Part shown: piece after piece, positions 55,725 to 64,000 of the stretch
Layout: each line of letters opens with the position of its first letter
How positions within the stretch are numbered: position 1 is the first letter of the stretch
Notes under the pieces: generated by a model
What the model was told of the DNA's origin: nothing
The model's input: only the letters and a program-made list of their open reading frames with translations
Database searches by the model: none
Made by a program: the position numbers and the translations under genes
Source of the DNA: Delphinus delphis
Taxonomy: Eukaryota; Chordata; Mammalia; Artiodactyla; Delphinidae
Reading direction: 5' to 3'
DNA: 64,000 nt
Assembly: GCF_949987515.2 (NCBI RefSeq)
Contig: NC_082689.1
Coordinates: 3,910,001 to 3,974,000, forward strand

Positions 55725-56775
55725 ATGTTTGTGGAACATTCACTCTGGGTCAGGCACTATGTAGAGCACTTTACATGAAGCATTTTTTCTTAATTTATTT
55801 TTACTGACGTATAGTTGATGTATAATATTATATGTTACAGGTGTGTAATATTGTGATTCACAATTTTTAAAGATTATACTCCATTTCTACTTACTGTAAA
55901 ATATTGGCTATACTCCCCGTGTTGTATCCTCATAACTTAATTATTTTATACCTAATAGTTTGTGCCTCTTAATCCTCTATCCCTATCTTGCCCCTCTCCT
56001 CTTTCCTCTCCCCACTGGTAACCACTAGATTGTTCACTGTATCTGTGAGTCGCTTCTTTTTTGTCATATTCACTTGTTGTATTTTTTGTACATTCCACAT
56101 GTAAGTGATATCATACAGTATTTGTCTTTCTCTGTCTCATTTCACTTAGCATAATATCCTCCAAGTCCATCCATGCTGCTTCAAATGGCAACATTTAATT
56201 CTTTTTTATGGCTGAGTAGTATTCCATTGTATATATGTACATCACATCTTCTTTATACTTTCCTCTGTTGGTGGATACTCAGGTTGCTTCCATATCTTGG
56301 CTATTGTAAATGATGCTGCTATGAATACTGCTGCTATTGGGGTGCATGTATCTTTTGAATTAGTGTTTTCTTGGGTTTTTAAAAATACATACCCAGGAGT
56401 GGAATTGCTGCATCATATAGTAGTTCTATTTTTAGTTTTTTGAGAAACCTCCATGCTATTTTCTGCAGTGGCTGCACCAATTTACATTCCCATCAATAGT
56501 GTATGAGGGTTCCATTTTTTCCACATCCTCGCCAACATTTGTTATTTGTTCGTTTTCATGATGGCCATTCTGACAGGTGTGAGGTGATTCCTCATTGTGG
56601 TTTTAATTTGCATTTCTCTGATGATGATTACATGCAGTTTATAATCAATCCATGCAAGAACTCCATTTGAGAGAAAAGAAGTCGTGATTTGGACTAAAAA
56701 AGTAATTTGCCCGAGGTCACACAGCTAGCGAGCAGGAAAAGCTGAAATGGACCGAGGTCTCTGTGATGCTGTGCT
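55725..56775 (-). repeat. MIR SINE, antisense, split by L1
   Basis: 'Acattcactctgggtcaggcactatgtagagcactttacatgaagc' (55737-55782) continues after the L1 with 'gtttataatcaatccatgcaagaactcc' and 'gtaatttgcccgaggtcacacagctagcgagcagg'. The halves join in MIR order. Confidence 0.75.
55783..56629 (-). mobile_element. 5'-truncated L1 (older subfamily), antisense
   Basis: Reversed 3' UTR ('ttactgacgtatagttgatgtataatattatatgttacaggtgtg') leads to the ORF2 end ('ggctgagtagtattccattg', 'ggcatgtatc'-like block, 'cagtggctgcaccaatttacattcccatc', 'gtgaggtgattcctcattgtgg'). It is more diverged than the other L1 tails. TTTACATGAAG before and ATTACATGCAG after may be a decayed target duplication. Confidence 0.9.
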
Positions 56776-57469
56776 CAGCCTTCAGTTATAGAAAGCAGAG
56801 TCATTCCAGCCAAGTTAGAAAGAAATTTACTTCTGTTACTAGATGGACAGCAGAGTCATGAGGTCTGCTGGGGAATATAATTGTAAGTGAGCTTGCAGGA
56901 AAGTCTCCCATGCCACAGAAGTTGCTGCCCAGGGAACTGCCTGTCAAGTGGAAAGCCATGGTTTCCATGCCGCCTCCAGAGCCTCATTACGACCTGCCTC
57001 TTTCCCCGCTCAACCCACTTCTGAAAGCATGTCTTGAAAGAGTGTGTCTGATTGGCACACACTAAGCCATCACCAGAACCCTGGCTGCGAGGGAGTCTGG
57101 GAAACATAGGTCTTGGCGTTTAGCCTCTGAAGAGCAAAATGGTACACTAAGTAGCTTCTCTGATGTGAGTTAGAGAATCAGCCTCAAATATCAAAGTCCA
57201 AACATTACATGGTGATGAGGGTATGTATACTCTTTCCTCCTGTGCAAAAGCACCAACCCAGGAGAGAGGGAAGCCCCCGTCAACTCCTTTCTGCCGTATG
57301 CCTGCTGCATTTCATCTTGTCCAAACATCTCTTTCACCTGCTAACTTCCTGACCATGCTGGACACTAATTGACTCCAGTGTGTGTTCTCCCTTCCTTGCT
57401 TCCAACCCCCACAGCAGGCTGGTCCCTTTTCCTTGTCAGCAAAAGCCAGCTTATGTCAGGGTGTGCCCA
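56776..57469. other. Unique non-coding stretch
   Basis: An 83-codon minus frame (56856-57107) has no recognisable domain. Nothing else is supported. Confidence 0.4.
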
Positions 57470-57880
57470 GGACCTCTTGCAGCTAAGGATAGACTTGCCA
57501 CTTAGTTCTGGCCAGGAAGATTTAAGGAGCAGTTTCATAGGGGAGGCTTCTAGGAAAGCCATTGCTTTCCTGATGAAAAGGGACAGACTGAGCTGGCCTT
57601 TCCTTTGGAGAGTTGTCCTTTCTTTTTCTTTCTTCCTGTCTGGAAATGTGAGCAGATTACCAGGAGGTGGTGCACCCGTCCAGGGAGCATGTGAGCAAAA
57701 GCCACATGCCGAGAATCAGAGGAGGAATCGGGAAGCAGCCTGTGTCCTGGTGGCACAGGAGAGGTGTCTGACTTCGGCTGCCTGCTTATGGACTTACTGT
57801 GATGCCAGAAAAATAAAACCCGATTTAGATAAGCTTGCCTGTTCAGTTTTCGGGTTTTGATATCCACAGACCCCAAAGGG
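57470..57880 (+). repeat. Probable ancient LTR-like repeat
   Basis: 'Ggcttctaggaaagccattgctttcctgatgaaaagggacagac', 'gtcctttctttttctttcttcctgtctggaaatg', and 'cttatggacttactgtgatgcc' then AATAAA ('gaaaaataaaacccgattt') resemble a MaLR/ERVL LTR ending. The 163-codon frame here is a by-product. Confidence 0.5.
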
Positions 57881-58304
57881 TCTTCTCTAGGGTCAGTCCT
57901 TGTATACCAGCCCCATGGCTGATGGAATTTTAGGGCCGGAAGAGAGTAAGAGGTCACCTGGCTATAGTCATATATTGCCTTGCAGTTTATCAACATCCAG
58001 GTATATATGCCTAGTCTACACTGTCAGATTTAAGCTCCCTGTAGATGGGGATTATATATAACATATATGTAATAATATATACAATATATATCTATATATC
58101 AATATAGATAAAATGCTTAATATTAAAAATGTTTATCAAACCCTTGCTAAGTGAATGAATTCACAGATCCTTTGACAATGTCTGTGGGACACTTACTTTT
58201 AAAAATTGAAAAAATTTTTTTTGCAAAAGAACTCAAATGGATTTATTAAAAATGTATTTAAGGCATATCCAACATTTGAGAGCAAATATTCTATTCTGCA
58301 TACA
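57881..58304. other. Non-coding stretch with AT-rich patch
   Basis: A TATA-rich tract at about 58045-58112 includes runs such as AATATATACAATATATATCT. No gene is seen. Confidence 0.45.
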
Positions 58305-58585
58305 TCATTTTTTAAAATTGAAGTAGAGTTGATTTACAACGTTGTATTAGTTTCAGGTGTACAGAAAAGTGATTCAGTTATACATATATATATTCTTTTT
58401 CAGATTCTTTTCCATGATAGTTATCATAAGATATCGAATATAGTTTCCTGTGCTCTACAGTAGGTCCTTGTTTTTTATCTGTTTTATATCTAGTGGCGTG
58501 TATCTGTTGATCTGAAACTCCTAATTACCCTTCCCCGCATTTACCCCTCGGTAACCATAGGTTTGTTTTCTATGTTTGTGGAGTA
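58305..58585 (-). mobile_element. L1 3'-UTR fragment, antisense
   Basis: 'Gaagtagagttgatttacaacgttgtattagtttcaggtgtacag' to 'gtttcctgtgctctacagtaggtccttg' and 'cggtaaccataggtttgttttctatg' is reversed L1 3' UTR. It is truncated before ORF2, and no clear target duplication was found. Confidence 0.9.
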
Positions 58586-58689
58586 CTTACTTTGGAACGT
58601 ATACTCATTGTATTAAGAATTTGGAGAAGCTAGAAAGAAAAAGAAGAAAAATCCTATGGAGAGGTGAAATTCTTTTATTCTTTCTTAGA

Positions 58690-59215
58690 TTTATTGTGCA
58701 AAACTTGATTTATCTATTGCTGTATAAAAAAACCAGCTTCAAATTTGTGGCTTCAAGCAACCCTCATTTTATTTGTTCTTGATTACATGGGTCAGGAACT
58801 CCAGTCAGGTTGCTCTTCCGGTTCAGGTGATGTTGGCTGGGGTCACTCGATAGGTTGCATTCGGTTGCTGCCTGTGTTGGGCTGACAGGTCCTAGAAGGT
58901 TCCATTCACAGGCACCTGGGCGTCCCTCCTCAAGGCCACCCTTTCTCACTTGCTGCTTTGGGCTGCCTCACAGCATGGTGGCGGAAGGAGAGCTGGAGTT
59001 CTTCGATGGTGTCTGGCTTCTAAGAGGGAGAGTTGAAAGTGGCAAAAGCTAGAGACTTTAGGGTCAGCCTGGGAATGTACAGCACATCATTTCTGCTGCA
59101 TTCTGTAGGTCAAGAAAGCTCACTTCGTGGGCCCTGCTCAGATTCAGGGGAAGGACCAAGGTTCTCTACCTCTTAATGGAGGAGAAGCAAGGTCACACTA
59201 CTAAAGGGTGGTAGA
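58690..59215 (+). repeat. Unassigned ancient interspersed repeat
   Basis: 'Tatctattgctgtataaaaaaaccagcttcaaatttgtggcttcaag', 'gtcaggaactccagtcaggttg', 'gatgttggctggggtcactcg', and 'catttctgctgcattctgtaggtcaagaaag' form a block order found widely in mammalian genomes. I cannot name the family with confidence. Confidence 0.5.
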
Positions 59216-60264
59216 TAGTACTGCTGTCATCTTAAGAGACAAATCTGCCTTGCTACCCTTTACCTCCCTACAGGTCCAGATTACCCTACAAATCACCTCA
59301 TTTGACAGTTTTTACATGGGAGGAAGAATTAATATTTGTAGGATTCATACTATATGCAGAGTGCTGTGCTAACTCCCTTCACATAGTATTTCTTGTTCAC
59401 TGTGACTTTAATTGTCAAAGTAATATTCTTTGGACCTAATCTCTGGGTTCATTTGAGCCATCTGTTGATGGTAAGTAAGTAGCCAGTGAGTTCATAAAGC
59501 AAGATGCACGATTAGTCGCTGAGAGGTGGGACTTATCTGGCTGTCTTCCCTATGCAGAGATAACCCTAAATGTTTTCTCTTTATCTCTGGGGATCACAGG
59601 TTACCGACTTGCATTCCTAAAAGAGCTCACTTCAAACTCTTGTTCCTTCAGCTCCCAGGGTGGGGGTATGGAAGCTTATCTCTTGAGAGATTCTTTTATT
59701 ATTGAAAAGAAACCATTTCTATGCCTCTGGGTGCCCAATTAAAACTTGTACAGACAGAAGATATTGGAGGGGCAGCTCCCTGGCCACTCCCACCTATTCA
59801 GTTGTAAAATACCCTTCCAGAGCTATTCAGAACTGCAGACTCCATCGTTGCCTCACGATGTCTGCACAAGAACTGATGACAGACACACCCAGAGGCTTAC
59901 GGGTGTTTGTGCTAAACGGCAGCCCCTGCGGGGATCGTCTTATTTTATCCCTTTTGAAAGTCTTGACTGGGATTTAAGAGGAAAGAAAAAAAAACGTAAG
60001 CTGCGTGTGCACCAGAGCAACTGCGCTGTAGTAAAACAGCAGATGCAGGAACACTTCTTTCACCAAAGGCTCACCAGAAGCCAGAGGAAAGTTGTGACAT
60101 GGGTGGAGTCAGAGGCAAGTGGAAAGTTCTGGAAGCTTCTAGCTCCCCAGTAAGACTTCAGGGATGTCGGGGAAAAGTCGGGAGAGGCTCCTCATTTCCA
60201 AGAGGTGTAACTTGCTAAGAAACACCTTTGAAAACCTCAACCCACTTTAGGGGTAATTCAGTTA
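59216..60264. other. Unique non-coding stretch
   Basis: No gene is recognised. A possible MIR-like remnant lies at 59345-59400. The 135-codon plus frame at 59746-60153 has no domain. Confidence 0.4.
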
Positions 60265-60365
60265 TTTTGAACCATTATTCTTCAGATGGGGACACAGAGG
60301 CCCAACGAGTGAGGTGACTGGATGGGGTCAGTGCCCTGGCCTGTGACAGAGCAGCGTCTGCACCC
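60265..60365 (-). repeat. MIR SINE fragment, antisense
   Basis: 'Cattattcttcagatggggacacagaggcccaacgagtgaggtgac' is the reversed MIR core (attttacagatgaggaaactgaggc...), ending 'cctgtgacagagcagcgtctgcaccc'. Confidence 0.6.
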
Positions 60366-61739
60366 AGTTTGCCTAATCTCCCGTTCAGATCTCTTCCAGA
60401 CACTGTGTCCCCTCTGACTTTGACTTTTCGACCTGATTGGCTTTACCATGTGATGTTGAAATGGGGAAATAGAAACTCCTGCCTGCTCGGGCCTTGGATA
60501 GCAGGGATAAGGGGGGTGACACGTACCAAAGGGGGTTGCACAGGGTCAGGGGCTTCCAGAGGGTTATGAAGCAGCCTCAGGCTGGAAGGTGGGTGCATGG
60601 GGGTCTCTAACCACCCCTCCCCTCACTAAGGGGAGAAGGGAGCTGCCTTCCTGCAGGAACACCTGCGCAGAGCCTGCATCCATGCTCTGCGCGGGGCAGG
60701 GAAGGTGCTGCCACAGTTGGGCCCTCGGGGACGCCCGTGTCCCTCATCCTTGGAATCTGGTCTCCCAGCAGATGTAGACAGAAAGCTGGAAAGTCTCGTG
60801 GATGAGGTCCTGGTCAGATCCATCTGTGTGAAACGTGGCAGGACAGGAAAAGGAGGTGGGAGGCTAGCCGTGGGCACAGTTGTGCAGGAAAGGATCGTCA
60901 TTAATCTGAGAACACAGAGTATCTCATTTGTGTCTCCTTGTATCTGTGAATGGATGGGTATGTGAGATATTGAAAACTGTACGGCTCAGAGCAGAATCGC
61001 CCTAGCCTGGCTTTGTTTGGGACTGTGGGTTAGCAGATGAAGAGATGAAAGACTCTGAGTCAGGGTCTGGGGGAGGGGTGGGGTGGAGGGAGAGGGAGGG
61101 GGGAGCCAGGAAGAGGAACTTAGAACTCGAGCTTCGGAACTAGCCCGGGGGCTTTTAAGCAAAGATGGCCCACTATTTTAAGATGCCAGGAAACCTGGTC
61201 TGCTATCCCCTTTGGGCTCCTAAATATTCAGTCAGATCTGTGCTCAAGTCACCGGCCTTGTTGGGGGTGGGAGGTACGATGGATACAGAGGAAAGGGGTG
61301 GAGTTCTCTTGAGGGGGAGACAGACCCCAAGATGCTCCTTTAGCCAGATTGGTTCAGTGGAAGCAGAGCTCCTGGGAATCACCCACTGCTTGAGGAGCTC
61401 ACTGCCGGGGAAGGAGGGTCAAGTGAATGTTGTCTCCACCCTAAGGGCCCAGGGCCCCCAGTGACATACTCCTATTGTTCAGAAGCCTGGTACAGTTTAT
61501 GACAGAGTCCTGAGGTCCATGGCTGTCCTTACAGAGCGAGGTCTTAGCCAAGACAAGTCCTGGTTGGGTAGACACTCCTTGCACCAAAAGGCAGGAATTC
61601 TGTACCAACTATTTCTCAACAGAACTTCATAGCTGGCATATCCTCCCCACTCCTCTCTCTCTTTTTTTTCCTACCTCCTCCCCAGTTATATAATTCTGGT
61701 TACAAATAGTTTATGAAGTCCAACCTTCTCTTCAAAGCC
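60366..61739. other. Unique non-coding stretch
   Basis: GC-moderate DNA with G-rich purine tracts at 61060-61110. Open frames (60626-60901 minus, 60705-60965 plus, 61165-61464 plus) are not recognisable. Confidence 0.4.
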
Positions 61740-62050
61740 TCCATATCCGTTAGAAATGAGTTTGTATGCAAGTAACAGAACATGCAACAGTGGCCTAAAC
61801 CAACAGGGCTGAGTTTCTCACAGAGCAGGACATATGGAATCAGCAAGCCAGGGCCAGCACAGTGGCTCACCAGTGTCACCAAAGCTCTTTGCACTCCACC
61901 GTCCTTAACATGTTGGTATGCAGGGTCACAGTCACAAGGTGGTTGCCCCAGTGCCGGCCACGTGTGAGTTAGAAGGGGAGGTGTCCTTGTAAGGCCAACT
62001 GGCCCGAGGCAGGGGAACACAATCAGGTTGCATCAGACCAAAATTCTACG

Positions 62051-62126
62051 GACCACCCAGTTCCAGAAACTGACCTGGAGACTTTCCAGACCACCCAGTT
62101 CCAGGAACTGACCTGGGGACTTTGAA
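62051..62126 (+). promoter_or_regulatory. U3 enhancer-like 38-bp direct repeats
   Basis: Two adjacent copies (62051-62088 and 62089-62126) share GACCACCCAGTTCCAG and CTGACCTGG with few differences. Tandem repeats at this place in U3 are typical of gammaretroviral enhancers. Confidence 0.85.
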
Positions 62127-62252
62127 CCCGGCCCAGCCTTCCCGCCTTTCGAGGGGCGGGACTAACGGTCCACCAGGATACCCGAAAAGACCACCAAATA
62201 AGGAATACCCTGCACCCTTCCAGATTCACCACATCCGTTTCCCTTCTTCCCC

Positions 62253-62259
62253 TATAAAA
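62253..62259 (+). promoter_or_regulatory. LTR TATA box
   Basis: TATAAAA in CCCCTATAAAATCTTGCCC, about 87 bases before AATAAA. Transcription would be expected to start near 62280. Confidence 0.8.
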
Positions 62260-62339
62260 TCTTGCCCAACCCTCGCCCGGGTGCGACTTCTCTGGCCCCT
62301 TTCTCTCGCACCAGTGACCCTCGCCCAGGAGCGCTCCCT

Positions 62340-62345
62340 AATAAA
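62340..62345 (+). terminator. LTR polyadenylation signal
   Basis: AATAAAGCTCACTTG, the usual retroviral form of the signal, followed by a G/T-rich stretch. Confidence 0.85.
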
Positions 62346-62490
62346 GCTCACTTGAAGTTTTCCTCTGTTTCGCGGTGCCGTTTGTTAAGATCCGACCTTA
62401 CAGTCATCTTTGTCGCTTTCATCAGGAAAGCAAAAGCTTTTCCAGAGGTGATCCCAGACCCCAGCATTACGGTCACATCTTTGTGGTAAT

Positions 62491-63097
62491 TAGTGCTTAC
62501 CCAGGACACTGCAAAATCAGTTCCCTACATTCTTAAGCGTCCTGGCAATTAGGTTGAAATGCAAGTTCTGTCCAACAGACAGGGAGCAAAATGACACAAG
62601 ACACTTTACAGCCATGAGTGTTAAAAGCCTGAAATGTCCTCCATCTTCCTCTTCCCTTTGTTGGCAACTTTGGGAACTGAATGTTCCAGACCGGGCAGCT
62701 GCAAAATAGTAAAATTCCATCCGGCTGGGTCCCTGAGGGACATGGTGGAACAGAGACCCCAGTAGACCCCCCAGGGGCATGCAACTTGCGTGAGAAATCA
62801 ACCCTGTTGTGCTAAACTGCTACATGTCAGGGTTAATTTGTGACCACAGCATAACTTAGCCTATGCTGGCTTACACAGTCTTATCCTCCAAAACTCCATC
62901 CTACGGCTGCCTCTTGCTGACGGAGACTGGGAACATGAGCCTTTGGGTCTTTCGGTCTCCACCTGGAGTCAGGCAGCAGAGCAGTGTGTTGGGGACTGGT
63001 GTTAGGTTTGCCTGATCATAACGCCCACCGTAGCTTCCCAGGTTGGTCCTGAAGTTCTGTACCCGTGTGGCTAAGATCTGAAAGCAAGAGACACAGA
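62491..63097. other. Unique non-coding stretch
   Basis: Open minus frames (62517-62801, 62533-62784) are overlapping and unrecognised. No repeat is identified. Confidence 0.4.
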
Positions 63098-63222
63098 TTA
63101 AAATACACACACACACACTCCCACACATACATGCACAGTCTCTCACACAAAAACACACTCTCTGGCACAAACACCCACATACTCACACAGAGATACACAC
63201 ACAGACACACACTCAGACACAT
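63098..63222. repeat. Degenerate CA-rich repeat
   Basis: A pure ACACACACACACAC core near 63103-63117, then about 100 bases of ACAC interspersed with TCT, GAG and ATA. The Cys/Val-rich minus frame here is a by-product. Confidence 0.9.
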
Positions 63223-63788
63223 GTGACAACATGATCTCTCAACCACGAAGAAAAGTTTGAAAGAAAAAGTGTTATTTTCCTGTCACCTCTTTAAACTTGC
63301 TTTCTGATTTTGGAAAAAACCACAACCTCTCAACGTTGAGGTTTTCCAGCTCATGATCCAGATAAAGAATGATTCTATTAAAATAATGTCAGGCAGACGT
63401 GGCAAGGTGGGCACAGGAAGGCAAACCTACCATTGGTTTGGAAACAACCCTCCGAGTCTGGGATGAGGAGAAAAGATGGAGATGAAATAATTGCTGTGCT
63501 GTGAGAACGCGGGGCTGGATACTAAACTTGGCTGACGTCTTGAAGACAAGGAAGGGGAAGTTCATGATACCTGTGAGGTCAGTGACTTAAGACCAAATGG
63601 TAGGGAAAGACCTTGGGAATTTCAGCAAAATTCTCAATTCAAAGAGTGAGAGAAGGCGGATGATTCATGGTGGGCGGGGCAGCCTGACGAGCTGACGGCA
63701 GGCCAGGAGCAGGGAGCGCCGGCTTGGGGAGCTGTGTGGGCAGAGTCCCGGGAACTGCTGGTGACGGACGTGCCACGCATGTTCTTAC
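63223..63788. other. Non-coding stretch, possible intron
   Basis: No repeat or gene is recognised. If the minus exon at 63789-63848 is real, this is the start of its downstream intron. Confidence 0.35.
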
Positions 63789-63848
63789 CAGGGGGGCGCG
63801 AACTGGGCCCAGGGCAAAGGCGGTCGCTTCTCCAGCGGCCCTGGTCTT
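63789..63848 (-). CDS. Candidate 60-bp exon of unknown gene
   Basis: On the minus strand a pyrimidine-rich acceptor ('ctctcctggtttggcttcactggctacatccacag', ending at 63849) is followed by 60 bases and a good donor, CTG|GTAAGAAC (donor bases are the complement of 63781-63788). The length is an exact multiple of three. In phase 0 it reads KTRAAGEATAFALGPVRAPL; the other two frames are also open, so the frame is not decided by stops. A 60-base chance match to both signals is possible in GC-rich DNA. I do not recognise the peptide. Confidence 0.3.
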
Positions 63849-64000
63849 CTGTGGATGTAGCCAGTGAAGCCAAACCAGGAGAGGTCTGGGTTGGGGGCCT
63901 GGAAAGCCAGGTCTGTCTCCCAGGACACAGCACCCCGACGCACAGAGATTTTTGCCCCCAGGGTCCCTTGTCTTGCAGTGAAATGCTTTGTGCCCTTCGA

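Larger units (their letters stand above)
61988..62402 (+). mobile_element. Solo LTR of a class I endogenous retrovirus
   Basis: This 415-base LTR is bounded by perfect 7-base inverted ends, TGTAAGG (61988-61994) and CCTTACA (62396-62402). Inside are a U3 with two 38-base direct repeats, a TATA box (62253-62259), AATAAA (62340-62345), and a G/T-rich U5 ('cctctgtttcgcggtgcc'). Flanking 5-mers GTCCT and GTCAT are a likely target duplication with one mismatch. No internal viral genes or second LTR occur in the window, so it is a solo LTR left by recombination. Gammaretrovirus-like class is inferred from architecture. Confidence 0.85.
61740..62490. repeat. Old unassigned repeat hosting an LTR
   Basis: 'Gtttgtatgcaagtaacagaacatgcaacagtggcctaaaccaacagg' and, after the LTR, 'gctttcatcaggaaagcaaaagcttttccagaggtgatcccagacccc' look like two parts of one old interspersed repeat interrupted by the LTR. 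Family not assigned. Confidence 0.4.

Noticed and set aside
57369..57860. 163-codon plus frame as a protein gene
   Set aside because: It lies across an LTR-like repeat with an AATAAA, and shows no domain.
62901..63246. Cys-rich small secreted-like peptide on the minus strand
   Set aside because: It is produced by translation of the CA-rich repeat.

Overview
This window is nuclear DNA of a mammal, very probably a cetacean (whale or dolphin). The main evidence is a set of tRNA-derived SINEs of the cetacean/hippo/ruminant CHR type, which open with GGGCTTCCCTGGTGG, at 12105, 15537, 25843, 27607, 29080 and 38507. Four are the short form typical of whales; two are the longer form. They sit among cetartiodactyl-type L1 copies and remnants shared by all placentals (MIR, L2, MER20, MaLR LTRs, old L1M). 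No bacterial-type operon, rRNA, working tRNA or CRISPR array is present. Short open frames occur throughout, as expected by chance in about 45% GC DNA, and almost none looks like protein.

Layout. 1-10 kb: a MaLR LTR at the left edge, a MIR split by L1, two L2 remnants, and a GC-rich tract holding the better candidate exon (minus strand, ending in a splice donor at 9120). 10-20 kb: an L1 tail with perfect target duplications, a SINE with perfect target duplications, a long L2 remnant, an L1 split by a SINE, microsatellites, and an 800-bp antisense L1. 20-32 kb: largely unique DNA with MIR, L2, a SINE inside an L1M, an L1M pair around another SINE, and a MER20. 32-45 kb: mostly unique DNA with a TCCA-rich minisatellite, an L2, a SINE, an antisense L1 and a minus-strand ERV LTR. 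45.4-51.3 kb: a nearly full-length but dead L1 inserted in a MIR. 51.9-53.5 kb: an older L1 broken by a twin-primed (5'-inverted) L1 and a short MaLR fragment. 53.5-62.5 kb: more L2, MIR and L1 remnants and an apparently complete solo ERV LTR (61988-62402) with matching terminal inverted repeats. 62.5-64 kb: a CA-rich repeat and a second possible minus-strand exon (63789-63848).

Biology. The window reads as intronic or intergenic sequence. If a host gene crosses it, both splice-donor-bearing candidates put that gene on the minus strand. Neither candidate could be assigned to a named gene. The only long coding relics are the L1 proteins, and these are broken by stops and frameshifts. I found no convincing new biological system. 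The most informative features are the nested insertions, which give a relative chronology, an unexplained 56-bp direct repeat 3.6 kb apart, and the two exon candidates. Family names were assigned by recognising sequence, not by a database search, and boundaries of old repeats are approximate.
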